This document shows positions 1 to 7,811 of a stretch of 64,000 nucleotides of DNA, in pieces. Position 1 is the stretch's first letter. Every line of letters starts with the position of its first letter. Origin of the DNA: CALJFL01 sp039964455 (GTDB lineage: Bacteria; Pseudomonadota; Gammaproteobacteria; Pseudomonadales; Halieaceae). The notes beneath the pieces were generated by a model that did no database searches, was not told where the DNA came from, and worked only from the letters and a program-made list of their open reading frames with translations. The stretch is taken from NCBI GenBank assembly GCA_039964455.1, contig JBDVXK010000012.1, positions 434,001 through 498,000 on the forward strand, written 5' to 3'. Made by a program: the position numbers and the translations under genes.

Positions 1-337
1 GCCGGGTGAAGTCAATCTCACGATAATCGACAACCTCGTCCCCAAGGTGAGCGGCCACTGTTTGCACGCCCTGTGCCGACAAGGGCACCAGGGCTTCACT
101 GATATCGGCGCAGGGTGTCACATCGACCCACAGGTGAGAGCCCATGGTCGTCCCCCGAAATGCCTTGTAGTCCTCGTCGCCAATGGCGGCGAACACCCGC
201 ATGATGCCCACCGCATCGCAGTTACGAACAATGGCCGACAGATTGCGCTGTTTGTGCACGAAGTCAGTCACCATGGTCAGGTCGGGCTGCCGCTGATCCA
301 GAACCTTGCGCAATCGCGCCAAACGTTCAGGCGTCAC
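1..337 (-). CDS. trmH: tRNA (guanosine-2'-O-)-methyltransferase TrmH, 5' part
   Basis: This is a SPOUT-class methyltransferase that 2'-O-methylates G18 of tRNA using SAM. My reverse-strand reading gives about 112 residues, beginning MTPERLARLRKVLDQRQPDL. It contains the TrmH N-terminal signature HKQRNLSAIVRNCDAVG and later a VDYREIDFTRP stretch, both as I recall them from E. coli TrmH. The C-terminal part with the knotted SAM site lies beyond the window edge. I chose the GTG at 337 because homologues begin at this point. The frame stays open upstream through TTG codons, so a slightly longer protein is possible. No clear ribosome binding site precedes it. Confidence 0.88.
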   Translation of the reverse strand, partial: MTPERLARLRKVLDQRQPDLTMVTDFVHKQRNLSAIVRNCDAVGIMRVFAAIGDEDYKAFRGTTMGSHLWVDVTPCADISEALVPLSAQGVQTVAAHLGDEVVDYREIDFTR

Positions 338-370
338 GATGAGGCGGGACTTAGCGCCGCCCAAGGGCAA

Positions 371-389
371 CCCCCCGCCACGCGGGGGG
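371..389 (-). terminator. GC-only hairpin, possible terminator without U-tract
   Basis: A perfect 7-bp inverted repeat (CCCCCCG, 5-nt loop CCACG, CGGGGGG) lies between the SnoaL-like gene and trmH, which share a strand. No T-run follows on either strand, so it is not a textbook intrinsic terminator. It could slow polymerase or protect the 3' end of the upstream message. A similar, longer GC hairpin sits just after rnpB. Confidence 0.4.
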
Positions 390-397
390 CGAGAGTT

Positions 398-931
398 TCA
401 ATGCTGACCAGCAGAGGGGTCCACCTGCGCATTCGGGTCGTCCAGGTTTACCGGTGCAACGCCACCGGCAAAGACACTGGCCACATGCTGATCAGAAAGG
501 TCCTGTATCTGGGTGGACGCTACCTCGTAATGAGAGCGGGTAATCAACCACTGTCCGTCGAAGCACTGATAGGCATCATCGTAGAAGCCCGCCAATTGCG
601 TGGTGGTCTGTCGGCGCGTATCGATCATGTAGTAATACAAACCCCAATGGGCAGTGGCGTTACTGTCATCAAGAATCTCAATCCGCGGGTTCTGGCCGTG
701 ATGCATTTCGATAATATGCTCGCTGCAGGCCAGTTCGGTAAAAACCGCGATCATCTGCTCCCGATCATCAAATGCGCCTATACGGCCGTAACGCAGGTCG
801 ATTGGGCCCTGCGCAAAACAGTCCCTGACACGATCCGGTTGCTTGCGATCGCAGGCTTCAAAATAGCTTGCCTTGAGAACCTTGATTGCCTCTATCGCTT
901 CCAATCGGGCGATGCGCTGCTCAAGGGTCAC
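398..931 (-). CDS. SnoaL-like (NTF2-fold) protein
   Basis: A 177-residue protein with the profile of the SnoaL-like NTF2 superfamily. It has an N-terminal helix (EQRIARLEAIEAIKVLK), a DRKQPDRV loop, the H-bearing segment SEHIIEMHHGQNPRIEI and a C-terminal strand set ending WLITRSHYEVAS. The fold includes small cyclases, isomerases, dehydratases and ring-hydroxylating dioxygenase small subunits, so the reaction cannot be named. It starts with GTG inside the stop of the upstream SDR gene (4-nt GTGA overlap), which indicates translational coupling and a joint role. It may act on a hydrophobic alicyclic or aromatic substrate, but that is inference. Confidence 0.75.
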   Translation of the reverse strand: MTLEQRIARLEAIEAIKVLKASYFEACDRKQPDRVRDCFAQGPIDLRYGRIGAFDDREQMIAVFTELACSEHIIEMHHGQNPRIEILDDSNATAHWGLYYYMIDTRRQTTTQLAGFYDDAYQCFDGQWLITRSHYEVASTQIQDLSDQHVASVFAGGVAPVNLDDPNAQVDPSAGQH

Positions 932-1863
932 GCGCGGGCCTCGCGCAGAAGATGCGGCGCAAGAGCCTCCACCTGGCGCCGGATTCCATCACGCCAGTTA
1001 ACCTGACAAGGGCCCAGTAACTCCTCCATCAGCGTGGTATCAATACACAGTGAGCCGAAGGCCTGAGGGTCGTCCTGGAACGCCGGACTGAACCCGGTGA
1101 GCTCTTCCAGATAGGCGCACCACTCCTCGATGCTTGTTCGCTGTGAACCACCAAAGTTGACGGTGGTTACGTCGGTACTCGCGGCCGCCAACAATTTGGG
1201 CAATTTCTCCAGGTAATCGTCCACATGCAATAGATTGTAATAATTGGGCGCTTCAGGGTGCAGGTCTATGGGGATGCCCTGCTCCATCATCAACAGGTGA
1301 AAAAAGGGCCAGCCACCGTTATCACCGTAGGGGACACTGAGTCTTGCGATGGTTGTGGGTATATCAAACTGATGGGCAACGAACTTACAGACGGTTTCGG
1401 CTGCGATCTTGCTTATGCTGTAGGTCGGAAACATCACCCGGTGGTTATCGCCCAGAGGAGCGCTTTCTGCCAAGGGTTCGTGGCCGGCATATTCATAGAC
1501 CGCTGTCGAGGACAGGTGAAGAAAAGCGGTTGCCCGGCGGCAATGCAGCATGAGTCGGCCAACGCCCTCCCCATTGGCAGCCAGGTCGTAGTCAAAGTTG
1601 CCACTCTTGACCACGGCGAAATTCAGCACGTAGTCGAAGTCATCGGGCAGCCCTTTTAAACCGTCAGGGTCTGCCAGATCTGCAACCAGGCAGCTTGCGC
1701 CCAACGACTCCATGTCAGCTTTGTCTTCGGGCTTACTGAAGCGAGCCAATACATAGACATCGGCCAAGGGTGCCCAGGCTTCAACCACCGGGCGCGCTAC
1801 CTGCCCTGTGGGACCGGTAATCAGTATTTTTTTGCCGGATATAACGACGGGATCAAGGGACAT
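928..1863 (-). CDS. NAD(P)-dependent epimerase/dehydratase-type extended SDR
   Basis: A 311-residue extended short-chain dehydrogenase/reductase. The Rossmann nucleotide-binding loop is near residues 14-23 (ILITGPTGQV, a variant of TGxxGxxG). The catalytic pair is Y148 and K152 in YSISK, with the preceding SSTAVYEY segment supplying the Ser/Thr. The C-terminal half is the substrate-binding domain. Such proteins oxidise, reduce or epimerise sugar nucleotides, sterols or aromatic dihydrodiols; the substrate is unknown. It is the first gene of a two-gene unit with the SnoaL-like protein. About 75 bases separate it from the carbonic anhydrase gene, with no convincing promoter seen. Confidence 0.8.
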   Translation of the reverse strand: MSLDPVVISGKKILITGPTGQVARPVVEAWAPLADVYVLARFSKPEDKADMESLGASCLVADLADPDGLKGLPDDFDYVLNFAVVKSGNFDYDLAANGEGVGRLMLHCRRATAFLHLSSTAVYEYAGHEPLAESAPLGDNHRVMFPTYSISKIAAETVCKFVAHQFDIPTTIARLSVPYGDNGGWPFFHLLMMEQGIPIDLHPEAPNYYNLLHVDDYLEKLPKLLAAASTDVTTVNFGGSQRTSIEEWCAYLEELTGFSPAFQDDPQAFGSLCIDTTLMEELLGPCQVNWRDGIRRQVEALAPHLLREARA

Positions 1864-1938
1864 GCGGTGCTCACAACTGTGTGGGGAACGAGAATTCTAA
1901 AGTTGCTATTGCTGAGCTTAATCACTCATACGGGGTAT

Positions 1939-2592
1939 TCAGCGGTCGGGGCCACCCACCCGGTAAGCCTCTGAAATCTGCTCGGGGCCGGTGACGGTAC
2001 AGTCCAGGTCCTTCAGCAGCCCATCGCGCAAACTGTATACCAAGCCGTGCACCGACAGGGACTGCCCACGCGCCCAGGCATTCTGGGCAATTGTGGTGTG
2101 GCAGACATTTGCCACCTGGGATGTAACATTCAATTCACAAAGCATATCCACGCGCTCTTCACCCTCTGGCAGGGCGTTGATGCGGTCGCGATTGTGGCTG
2201 AGTACATCCTTAATGTTGCGCAACCAGTTATCAATCATGCCATTGTCGGCATTTTCATAGGCCGCCTTGACGCCACCACAACCGTAGTGCCCCACTACGA
2301 TGACATGCTTAACCTTGAGTACGTCAATCGCGTACTGCAGCACAGTAAGGCAATTAAAATCAGTGTGCGCGACTATGTTCGCAACGTTGCGATGAACAAA
2401 GATCTCGCCAGGATCGAGGCCCACAATCTGGTTAGCGGGGACTCGACTATCCGAGCACCCTATCCACAGATACTCGGGACTTTGCTGGCCAGCCAGCTTC
2501 TCAAAAAAGAGCGGATCGGCCTGTTTGACCTCGTCGGACCAGGCGCGATTATTGGCAAACAGGTCTTCCAGACCTTCCAGTGACTTTGACAT
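1939..2592 (-). CDS. can: Beta-class carbonic anhydrase
   Basis: A zinc enzyme interconverting CO2 and bicarbonate in the cytoplasm, supplying bicarbonate for carboxylations. Counting from the ATG at 2592 (217 residues), the zinc ligands are C46 and D48 in CSDSR (with R50 of the Asp-Arg dyad) and H102 and C105 in HYGCGG. The sequence follows E. coli Can closely (EIFVHRNVAN, NNWL-like NWLRNI, CELNV), so the family call is firm. The frame also permits a TTG start at 2601 that overlaps the stop of the upstream gene. I prefer the ATG, 5 nt after that stop, although no strong ribosome site is visible for either. Confidence 0.93.
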   Translation of the reverse strand: MSKSLEGLEDLFANNRAWSDEVKQADPLFFEKLAGQQSPEYLWIGCSDSRVPANQIVGLDPGEIFVHRNVANIVAHTDFNCLTVLQYAIDVLKVKHVIVVGHYGCGGVKAAYENADNGMIDNWLRNIKDVLSHNRDRINALPEGEERVDMLCELNVTSQVANVCHTTIAQNAWARGQSLSVHGLVYSLRDGLLKDLDCTVTGPEQISEAYRVGGPDR

Positions 2593-2597
2593 ACCGT

Positions 2598-3740
2598 TCA
2601 AACCATTAATGTATTGAGGCGCCCAATGGTCACCTTGTTACCACCAGCGGCCAGCGAGGCCTCTACGGCCTTCGCCGCTTCCGCTTCCATTTGCTTTGCC
2701 AACTGCGCCATATCGACCGCCGGGAATTGCTGAGGCTCCCAGGTGACAACACCAATACTGAGAGTCACCTCCAGCACTGCACCGCGACCGTCATCGATGG
2801 AAAACTCATCGATATCATTGCGCATGCGCTCGGCAATATCATGACCCAGGGCCTCGCCACTGCCGGGAATCAGCACCGCCATACCGGCATCGGACAATCG
2901 CGCCATGTAATCGGTTGCCCGTAGATCAGATGAGATCCGCTCTGCGACTTTCTTCATCACGAACTGGCCAGTCACCTTGCCGTAATGCACGTACAGCTCC
3001 TCGTAATCGTCTATCGCCATCATCAGCACGGTGACGGGTTGGTCACCGCGACGAGCGCGAGCGATTTCCCTGGCAATGTCCTTCTCGAAGCCACGCAGGT
3101 TACTCACATGGGTCAGCGGGTCCAACATCGTTAGTTGCGATACTTGCTGGCGGACAATCCCGTTTTTAAGGCAGATCGAAACCACCGAGGCCAGGTGCGC
3201 AATCACATCTTCCTCGGCCTCGCCCTGTGAAAGCGAGGCGTCCATCATGCCGCAGTGATAGCTGCCAATGAGGCGACCGGAGTCCATTAAAGGCATCAGC
3301 AGGGCATACTCGACACCATGATCTGTCTTCAGGACCTCGAACATCCTCGAATCGGTTGCGTCAACCAGAGTGATATCGGGTTCAAGGTCGTAGAGCTCCT
3401 GCATCTCGAAGACGTCTTTATGTAATTGCAGTTGGTTGCCATAGCGCTGGGCGCCACTGATCATGCCGGCGAGTACATCCTCAGGGTCATATAACCAGAG
3501 CTCGGCGGTACGAAAACTGAAGTGACGCGGCATGCTGACCAGCAAAACCTCTGCCAGTGCCTGTAGATCGGCTGCTTCCATTAGCATGAGATGCATCTGC
3601 TGAGACTGCAGGTGCAGATAGCGATTAACGGTTAATTTCTGGCTGAGTCGACGCTCGCGAATCTCGGCGCTTGACTCGACGGGAGGGGCTCCCTCTATCT
3701 CTTCTGTTACTGGCCCTCTGATGCCGTCTTCGTTGGCCAT
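2598..3740 (-). CDS. GAF domain plus degenerate GGDEF domain protein
   Basis: A 380-residue soluble protein. Residues about 50-195 look like a GAF sensor domain and about 203-365 like a diguanylate cyclase (GGDEF) domain. The latter has the entry motif DPLTHVSNLRGF and later LSIGVVTW, but the active-site GGDEF is replaced by SDAGM (283-287) and the metal-binding loop is changed to AIDDYEELY. It therefore probably does not make cyclic di-GMP; a signal-binding or scaffolding role is more likely. It lies 5 nt upstream of the carbonic anhydrase gene, so the two are likely co-expressed. What the GAF domain senses cannot be read from the sequence. Confidence 0.82.
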   Translation of the reverse strand: MANEDGIRGPVTEEIEGAPPVESSAEIRERRLSQKLTVNRYLHLQSQQMHLMLMEAADLQALAEVLLVSMPRHFSFRTAELWLYDPEDVLAGMISGAQRYGNQLQLHKDVFEMQELYDLEPDITLVDATDSRMFEVLKTDHGVEYALLMPLMDSGRLIGSYHCGMMDASLSQGEAEEDVIAHLASVVSICLKNGIVRQQVSQLTMLDPLTHVSNLRGFEKDIAREIARARRGDQPVTVLMMAIDDYEELYVHYGKVTGQFVMKKVAERISSDLRATDYMARLSDAGMAVLIPGSGEALGHDIAERMRNDIDEFSIDDGRGAVLEVTLSIGVVTWEPQQFPAVDMAQLAKQMEAEAAKAVEASLAAGGNKVTIGRLNTLMV

Positions 3741-3789
3741 TGGCTACTCTCTGATGTGGCGTGGCTCGCTTGGGGCGAACTCGACTTTA

Positions 3790-3818
3790 TTGGAATTCAA
3801 GTGTAAGCGGCCTATACT
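3790..3818 (+). promoter_or_regulatory. Sigma-70 promoter of the thiamine operon
   Basis: TTGGAA (3790-3795), a 17-bp spacer and TATACT (3813-3818). Transcription would begin near 3825, a few bases before the riboswitch aptamer, as expected for a leader that is almost all riboswitch. Confidence 0.7.
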
Positions 3819-3828
3819 TGCGATGCAA

Positions 3829-3910
3829 ACCTGAGGGGTGGCATTGCCTGAGACGCCTGAACGGCGAACCCTTTGAACCTGATCCGGTTAGAACCGGCGT
3901 AGGGATAGGT
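3829..3910 (+). promoter_or_regulatory. TPP riboswitch (THI element)
   Basis: The leader carries the conserved thiamine pyrophosphate aptamer parts in order. GGGGTG is followed by CCTGAGA (pyrimidine-sensing arm), a short P3-type stem (CGCC...GGCG), ACCCTTTGAACCTGAT, and GCGTAGGGA at the 3' side. The ends ACCT (3829-3832) and AGGT (3907-3910) can form P1. TPP binding normally lowers expression of downstream thiamine genes. About 60 nt separate the aptamer from the AGGAG ribosome site at 3971-3975. I see no clear terminator there, so control of translation is more likely, by inference. Confidence 0.95.
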
Positions 3911-3981
3911 CTTTTCTCCCCATTCCTGCATCGCTAAAACACCGGTTCGTGACTACTTTTCGCACAGCACAGGAGTGCACT

Positions 3982-6084
3982 GTGAACCGAGCCCTTGCCT
4001 TTTATCTCGCCTGTTTCAGCAGCGCTGCGGCAGCTGCACAGCCCGACACAATTACTGAAATTCTGGTAACCGCCGAATTTCGCGACACCCCGCTACAGCA
4101 GCAGGGCGCCAGCACCAGCGTACTGACCGGCGAGGAGCTGCAGCTAAGGGCTGCACAGCATCTCGAAGATGTGCTTAATGTGGCACCCAACGTGAACTAC
4201 GCCAGCGGTGCATCGCGAGCACGATTTTTCCAGGTTCGCGGAATAGGCGAGCGCAGCCAGTTTGTTGAGCCCCTGAATCCCTCCATCGGTTTTATCGTCG
4301 ACGGCATCGACTTCAGTGGCCTGGGTACCGCCGGCACACTTTACGACGTTGATCAGATTGAAATTCTGCGCGGCCCCCAGGGAACGCTGCATGGTGCCAA
4401 CGCCCTGGCCGGATTGATTAACATCACCACCCGCGCTCCCGAGGCAGAGCCAGCATTTTCCGTTGAAGCCACGGCGGCGGACTACGACACCTGGAGTGCA
4501 GGTATTACCGGCACAGGGCCTCTGATTGCCGATCGTTTGCTCTATCGGCTGGCGCTCAATCTGTACGAAAGCGACGGTTATATCGACAACGATTTTCTGG
4601 GTAGGGACGACACCAATAACCGCGACGAAACCAGTATTCGGGGCAAGTTACGCTGGCTAACCGATGATTCGGGCACGCTGGATGCGACGCTGCTCTACAC
4701 CGATATCGACAATGGTTACGATGCGTTCTCACTGGATAACCGCCGAAATACACTGTCAGACCAGCCTGGCAGGGATACATTGGAGTCGACTGCACTTGGC
4801 CTGCGCTGGCAACACGACGGTGAGCACGTCAGCACCGAGGCTTCGCTAAGCCTGGCCAATACCGAAACCGAGTACGGCTACGACGAAGACTGGAGTTTTG
4901 TGGGTATTGCCCCGGATCTGGAGTACTCATCATTCGACCTGTATACGCGGGAGCGCGACAGCTATAGCGCCGAGTTTCGACTCTTGTCGAATGAGCCCTT
5001 AGGCATTGCCGGGCTTGATACTGATTGGGTCGCGGGGGTTTACTACCTGGCAGACCGGGAAGATCTGGAGCGAACCTACACCTACCTGGCACAGGATTTC
5101 ACCAGCACCTACGACACTGATACCTTCGCGGCATTTGGCCAACTGGATACACAGCTGACCGACAGGCTCACCCTGGTGACCGGGTTGCGACTGGAGCGTC
5201 GGGAGACCGATTACAGTGACAACAACGGGGTCAGCGATGACCCGGGCGAGACACTCTGGGGGGGGCGCCTGTCGCTGGAATTCGCTTTATCCGACGAACA
5301 ACTGCTGTATGGCGGTGTTTCCCGTGGATACCGTGCCAATGGTGTCAATGCAGGCATTCTGGCCAGCGAGGGTATCAGTGACGATCCGGACCTGTCTGCG
5401 CGATTATCCAGGCTGTCTACCTACGACGAAGAGTCATTGCTGAATTATGAAATTGGCTTCAAAGGCAGCTTTCTCGACAGCTCCCTGCGCACGCGACTGG
5501 CCTTGTTTTACATGGATCGCGATGACCAGCAGGTCAAGGGTTCACTGGTGATTCCCAGAGACGATGGCAGCACCGCCTTCATCGACTACACCAGCAATGC
5601 CGCCGAAGGGAATAACTATGGCCTGGAAGTAGAGCTGGACTGGCAGCCGCTTGAGCGTCTGAGCCTTTACGCCAACCTCGGCCTGCTGGAAACCGAGTTC
5701 GACAAATATATCAACGCCGATGGCGAGGACCTCTCAGGGCGAGAGCAGGCTCACGCACCCGCTTACCAGTATGCCGCTGGCGGGCAGTTCGACTTTGGCG
5801 CCGGGTTCTACGCGCGCCTGGATCTGGAGGGCAAAGACGACTTCTTTTTTTCCGACCGTCACGAGGTGAAGTCACCCTCCCAGGACCTGCTTCACCTGCG
5901 CATTGGCTATGCGGCCGAACACTGGTCACTGGCGCTATGGGGTAGAAATCTGACGGACGAAGATTACTTTGTTCGGGGGTTTGGCAGTTTTGGCAACGAC
6001 CCCCGCAAGGGCTATATTACCGAGCCTTACTACCAGTTTGGCGAACCGCGGCTAATTGGCGTGAGCGCCACCTACCAGTTCTGA
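3982..6084 (+). CDS. TonB-dependent outer membrane receptor, probable thiamine transporter
   Basis: A 700-residue TonB-dependent receptor. A signal peptide (MNRALAFYLACFSSAAAAAQ) is followed by a TonB-box-like EILVTA and a plug domain with VRGIGE, PSIGFIVDGID and VDQIEILRGPQGTLHGANA. A long beta-barrel follows and ends in the terminal Phe (SATYQF). These receptors import scarce large or charged solutes with energy from TonB-ExbBD. The TPP riboswitch directly upstream and the thiamine genes downstream make thiamine or a thiamine phosphate the likely substrate (inference). I use the GTG at 3982 because AGGAG lies 6 nt upstream and the signal peptide begins there; an in-frame GTG at 3949 would add 11 uncharacteristic residues. 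Confidence 0.9.
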   Translation: MNRALAFYLACFSSAAAAAQPDTITEILVTAEFRDTPLQQQGASTSVLTGEELQLRAAQHLEDVLNVAPNVNYASGASRARFFQVRGIGERSQFVEPLNPSIGFIVDGIDFSGLGTAGTLYDVDQIEILRGPQGTLHGANALAGLINITTRAPEAEPAFSVEATAADYDTWSAGITGTGPLIADRLLYRLALNLYESDGYIDNDFLGRDDTNNRDETSIRGKLRWLTDDSGTLDATLLYTDIDNGYDAFSLDNRRNTLSDQPGRDTLESTALGLRWQHDGEHVSTEASLSLANTETEYGYDEDWSFVGIAPDLEYSSFDLYTRERDSYSAEFRLLSNEPLGIAGLDTDWVAGVYYLADREDLERTYTYLAQDFTSTYDTDTFAAFGQLDTQLTDRLTLVTGLRLERRETDYSDNNGVSDDPGETLWGGRLSLEFALSDEQLLYGGVSRGYRANGVNAGILASEGISDDPDLSARLSRLSTYDEESLLNYEIGFKGSFLDSSLRTRLALFYMDRDDQQVKGSLVIPRDDGSTAFIDYTSNAAEGNNYGLEVELDWQPLERLSLYANLGLLETEFDKYINADGEDLSGREQAHAPAYQYAAGGQFDFGAGFYARLDLEGKDDFFFSDRHEVKSPSQDLLHLRIGYAAEHWSLALWGRNLTDEDYFVRGFGSFGNDPRKGYITEPYYQFGEPRLIGVSATYQF

Positions 6085-6097
6085 ACAAGGGGAAACC

Positions 6098-6352
6098 ATG
6101 AAACTTACAGCAGAGCTCAGCCTTTATCCGTTGGCGGAAGACTATATTCCGGTTATCCGTACCTTTATCGAGAAAGCCCGGGAGCACGGCGACCTGGAGA
6201 TTGTAACCAACGCCATGAGCACACAGATTTGCGGTGACTACGACCGGGTGTTTGCGCTGGTGCGTCAGGAACTGAAAAGCAGTTATAAAGAGTTCGGCAA
6301 GCAGATTCTGGTGTGCAAATTTATCCCCGGGGAACTGGCTATCACTCAATGA
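6098..6352 (+). CDS. Small thiamine-binding protein, YkoF/MTH1187 type
   Basis: An 84-residue protein resembling the thiamine-binding domain family (DUF77, YkoF/MTH1187). It starts with the strand LTAELSLYPLAEDY, continues with a helix and the NAMSTQICGDYDRVF segment, and ends in ILVCKFIPGEL. Members bind thiamine or its pyrimidine part in a ferredoxin-like fold. No signal peptide is visible, so it should be cytoplasmic, perhaps handing thiamine from the permease to the kinase (inference). It lies 13 bases after the receptor gene. Its stop overlaps the start of the permease gene by 4 nt (ATGA), which supports tight co-translation. Confidence 0.75.
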   Translation: MKLTAELSLYPLAEDYIPVIRTFIEKAREHGDLEIVTNAMSTQICGDYDRVFALVRQELKSSYKEFGKQILVCKFIPGELAITQ

Positions 6353-6963
6353 TGGACAGCACCCTCATGGCCGGCATTGCGGAGGCTTTGCAGCAAATGT
6401 CGGGCATAGAGCTTGCTGCGGTATTGCTGGGAATCGCCTATCTCTTATTGGCCATGCGCGAAAGCCTGTGGTGCTGGTACGCAGCACTGATCAGCACATC
6501 ACTGTTTCTTTACCTGTTCTGGCAGGTCGACCTGCTCATGGAATCGGCATTGCAAGTTTATTACATCGGCATGGCAATTTACGGCTGGTGGCACTGGCAG
6601 CACGGCAACTCCGCAAATGAAAAACTGGAGATCTCGCGCTGGTCGCTGCGTACTCACGTCTTGGCCATAGGCCTTATCATGGTGGCTGCGATAATCAGTG
6701 GAGCGCTGCTGGCGCATTATACCGACGCCGCCCTGCCCTACCTTGATTCCTTCACAACCTGGGGCAGCCTGATCACGACCTGGATGGTCACCCAGAAAAT
6801 TCTCGAGAACTGGTTGTATTGGCTGGTAATCGACAGCGTCTCTATCTATCTCTATCTCGACAGGGAGCTGTACCTGACGGCGGCACTCTTTGCCGTCTAT
6901 ATCGTCATCGTCATCTTCGGCTACCGACAATGGTTGCAGCACTACCGCGCATCATCCAGCTAA
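6349..6963 (+). CDS. pnuT: PnuT/PnuC-family inner membrane transporter, probable thiamine permease
   Basis: A 204-residue, highly hydrophobic protein with about seven membrane helices. It carries PnuC-family marks: IYGWWHWQHG in the third or fourth helix and KILENWLYWLVIDSVSIYLY followed by YLTAALFAVY near the end. PnuC takes up nicotinamide riboside; the relative PnuT takes up thiamine and is usually found under TPP riboswitches. Position in this riboswitch-led operon therefore points to facilitated thiamine diffusion, driven by phosphorylation inside the cell. I take the ATG at 6349, which overlaps the previous stop; the frame is open 36 bases further upstream but only inside the preceding gene. 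Confidence 0.87.
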   Translation: MMDSTLMAGIAEALQQMSGIELAAVLLGIAYLLLAMRESLWCWYAALISTSLFLYLFWQVDLLMESALQVYYIGMAIYGWWHWQHGNSANEKLEISRWSLRTHVLAIGLIMVAAIISGALLAHYTDAALPYLDSFTTWGSLITTWMVTQKILENWLYWLVIDSVSIYLYLDRELYLTAALFAVYIVIVIFGYRQWLQHYRASSS

Positions 6964-7811
6964 AGCTGGAGCAAACCCTGGGCCAGTGGCAACACTGGCA
7001 GATACCTCTGGGTGAACGCCCCACAGTAGTTAAGCTTCTGGGTGACGGCCACAGCAATCACAGTGTTCACGTAGTCAGCGGCGATGCGGGCTTTGTGGTG
7101 CGCATAGACGGCATAATCCCCAGCCAGCACGGACTGAACAGGCAAGTCGAATGGCGGGGGCTGAGGAACGCTGCCGACGCCGGATTGGCGCCTGCGCCGC
7201 GTTACTTCAACCCCGATTTAGGTACGCTGGTTTGCGATTTCCTGCCCGCAGATACTCCGCGACAACAGTCGCCCAGAGAACTCGCAGCGCTAGCAAGGGC
7301 CATTCACCAGCTTCCTGCGGTGCACCATCGGCTTGATCTCAAAGCCAGGGTGCAGCGCTATGAAAAACAAGCAACTACGTGTGATGACCCTGCGCGAACG
7401 GCGTTGCTGCAGTGGCAAGGGAAAATAGCCGAGCTACTGGAGGCACTTGAAGCCACAAGATACCAGCCGGTGTTCTGCCACAACGATCTGCTATCGGCCA
7501 ATCGCTTACTTAGCGGCGGAAAATTATGGGCACTGGACTGGGAGTATTGCGCGATGGGTAGCCACTGGTTCGAACTGGCGGTTATTAGTTGCGGTGAAGG
7601 TTTTTCTGAAGAGCACCTGGCGGACCTGGCTGAGGCATACCTCTCACGCAGCCCCGAAGACCAGGAAATGAAAGATTTTGCCGCCTATCGCTGTGTTTAC
7701 CGCTATCTGGAGTTACTCTGGTATCTCACCCGCAAGGTCGACAGCGAGCAAATAGACATGGACGAAAAACAAGCCGCTCTTGAGTACGAGCTATCTGCAC
7801 TGGACAGTTAG
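6930..7811 (+). CDS. thiK: Thiamine kinase-like aminoglycoside/choline phosphotransferase
   Basis: A 293-residue kinase of the APH/choline kinase fold. It has the catalytic segment HNDLLSAN (HND near 184-186) and the metal-binding DWE (203-205) followed by YCAMG. ThiK phosphorylates thiamine to thiamine monophosphate, which traps it after facilitated uptake. This fits as the last step of the operon that begins with the riboswitch. The start is the ATG at 6930, giving a 34-base overlap with the permease gene; earlier in-frame codons would lie deep inside that gene. The stop overlaps the convergent yajQ stop by 4 bases. A different small alcohol substrate cannot be excluded. Confidence 0.8.
   Translation: MVAALPRIIQLKLEQTLGQWQHWQIPLGERPTVVKLLGDGHSNHSVHVVSGDAGFVVRIDGIIPSQHGLNRQVEWRGLRNAADAGLAPAPRYFNPDLGTLVCDFLPADTPRQQSPRELAALARAIHQLPAVHHRLDLKARVQRYEKQATTCDDPARTALLQWQGKIAELLEALEATRYQPVFCHNDLLSANRLLSGGKLWALDWEYCAMGSHWFELAVISCGEGFSEEHLADLAEAYLSRSPEDQEMKDFAAYRCVYRYLELLWYLTRKVDSEQIDMDEKQAALEYELSALDS

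Noticed and set aside
47..1006. Long plus-strand open frame of 319 codons
   Set aside because: It lies opposite trmH, the SnoaL-like gene and the SDR end. All three antisense frames carry recognisable family motifs and overlap as an operon, while this frame resembles nothing known.
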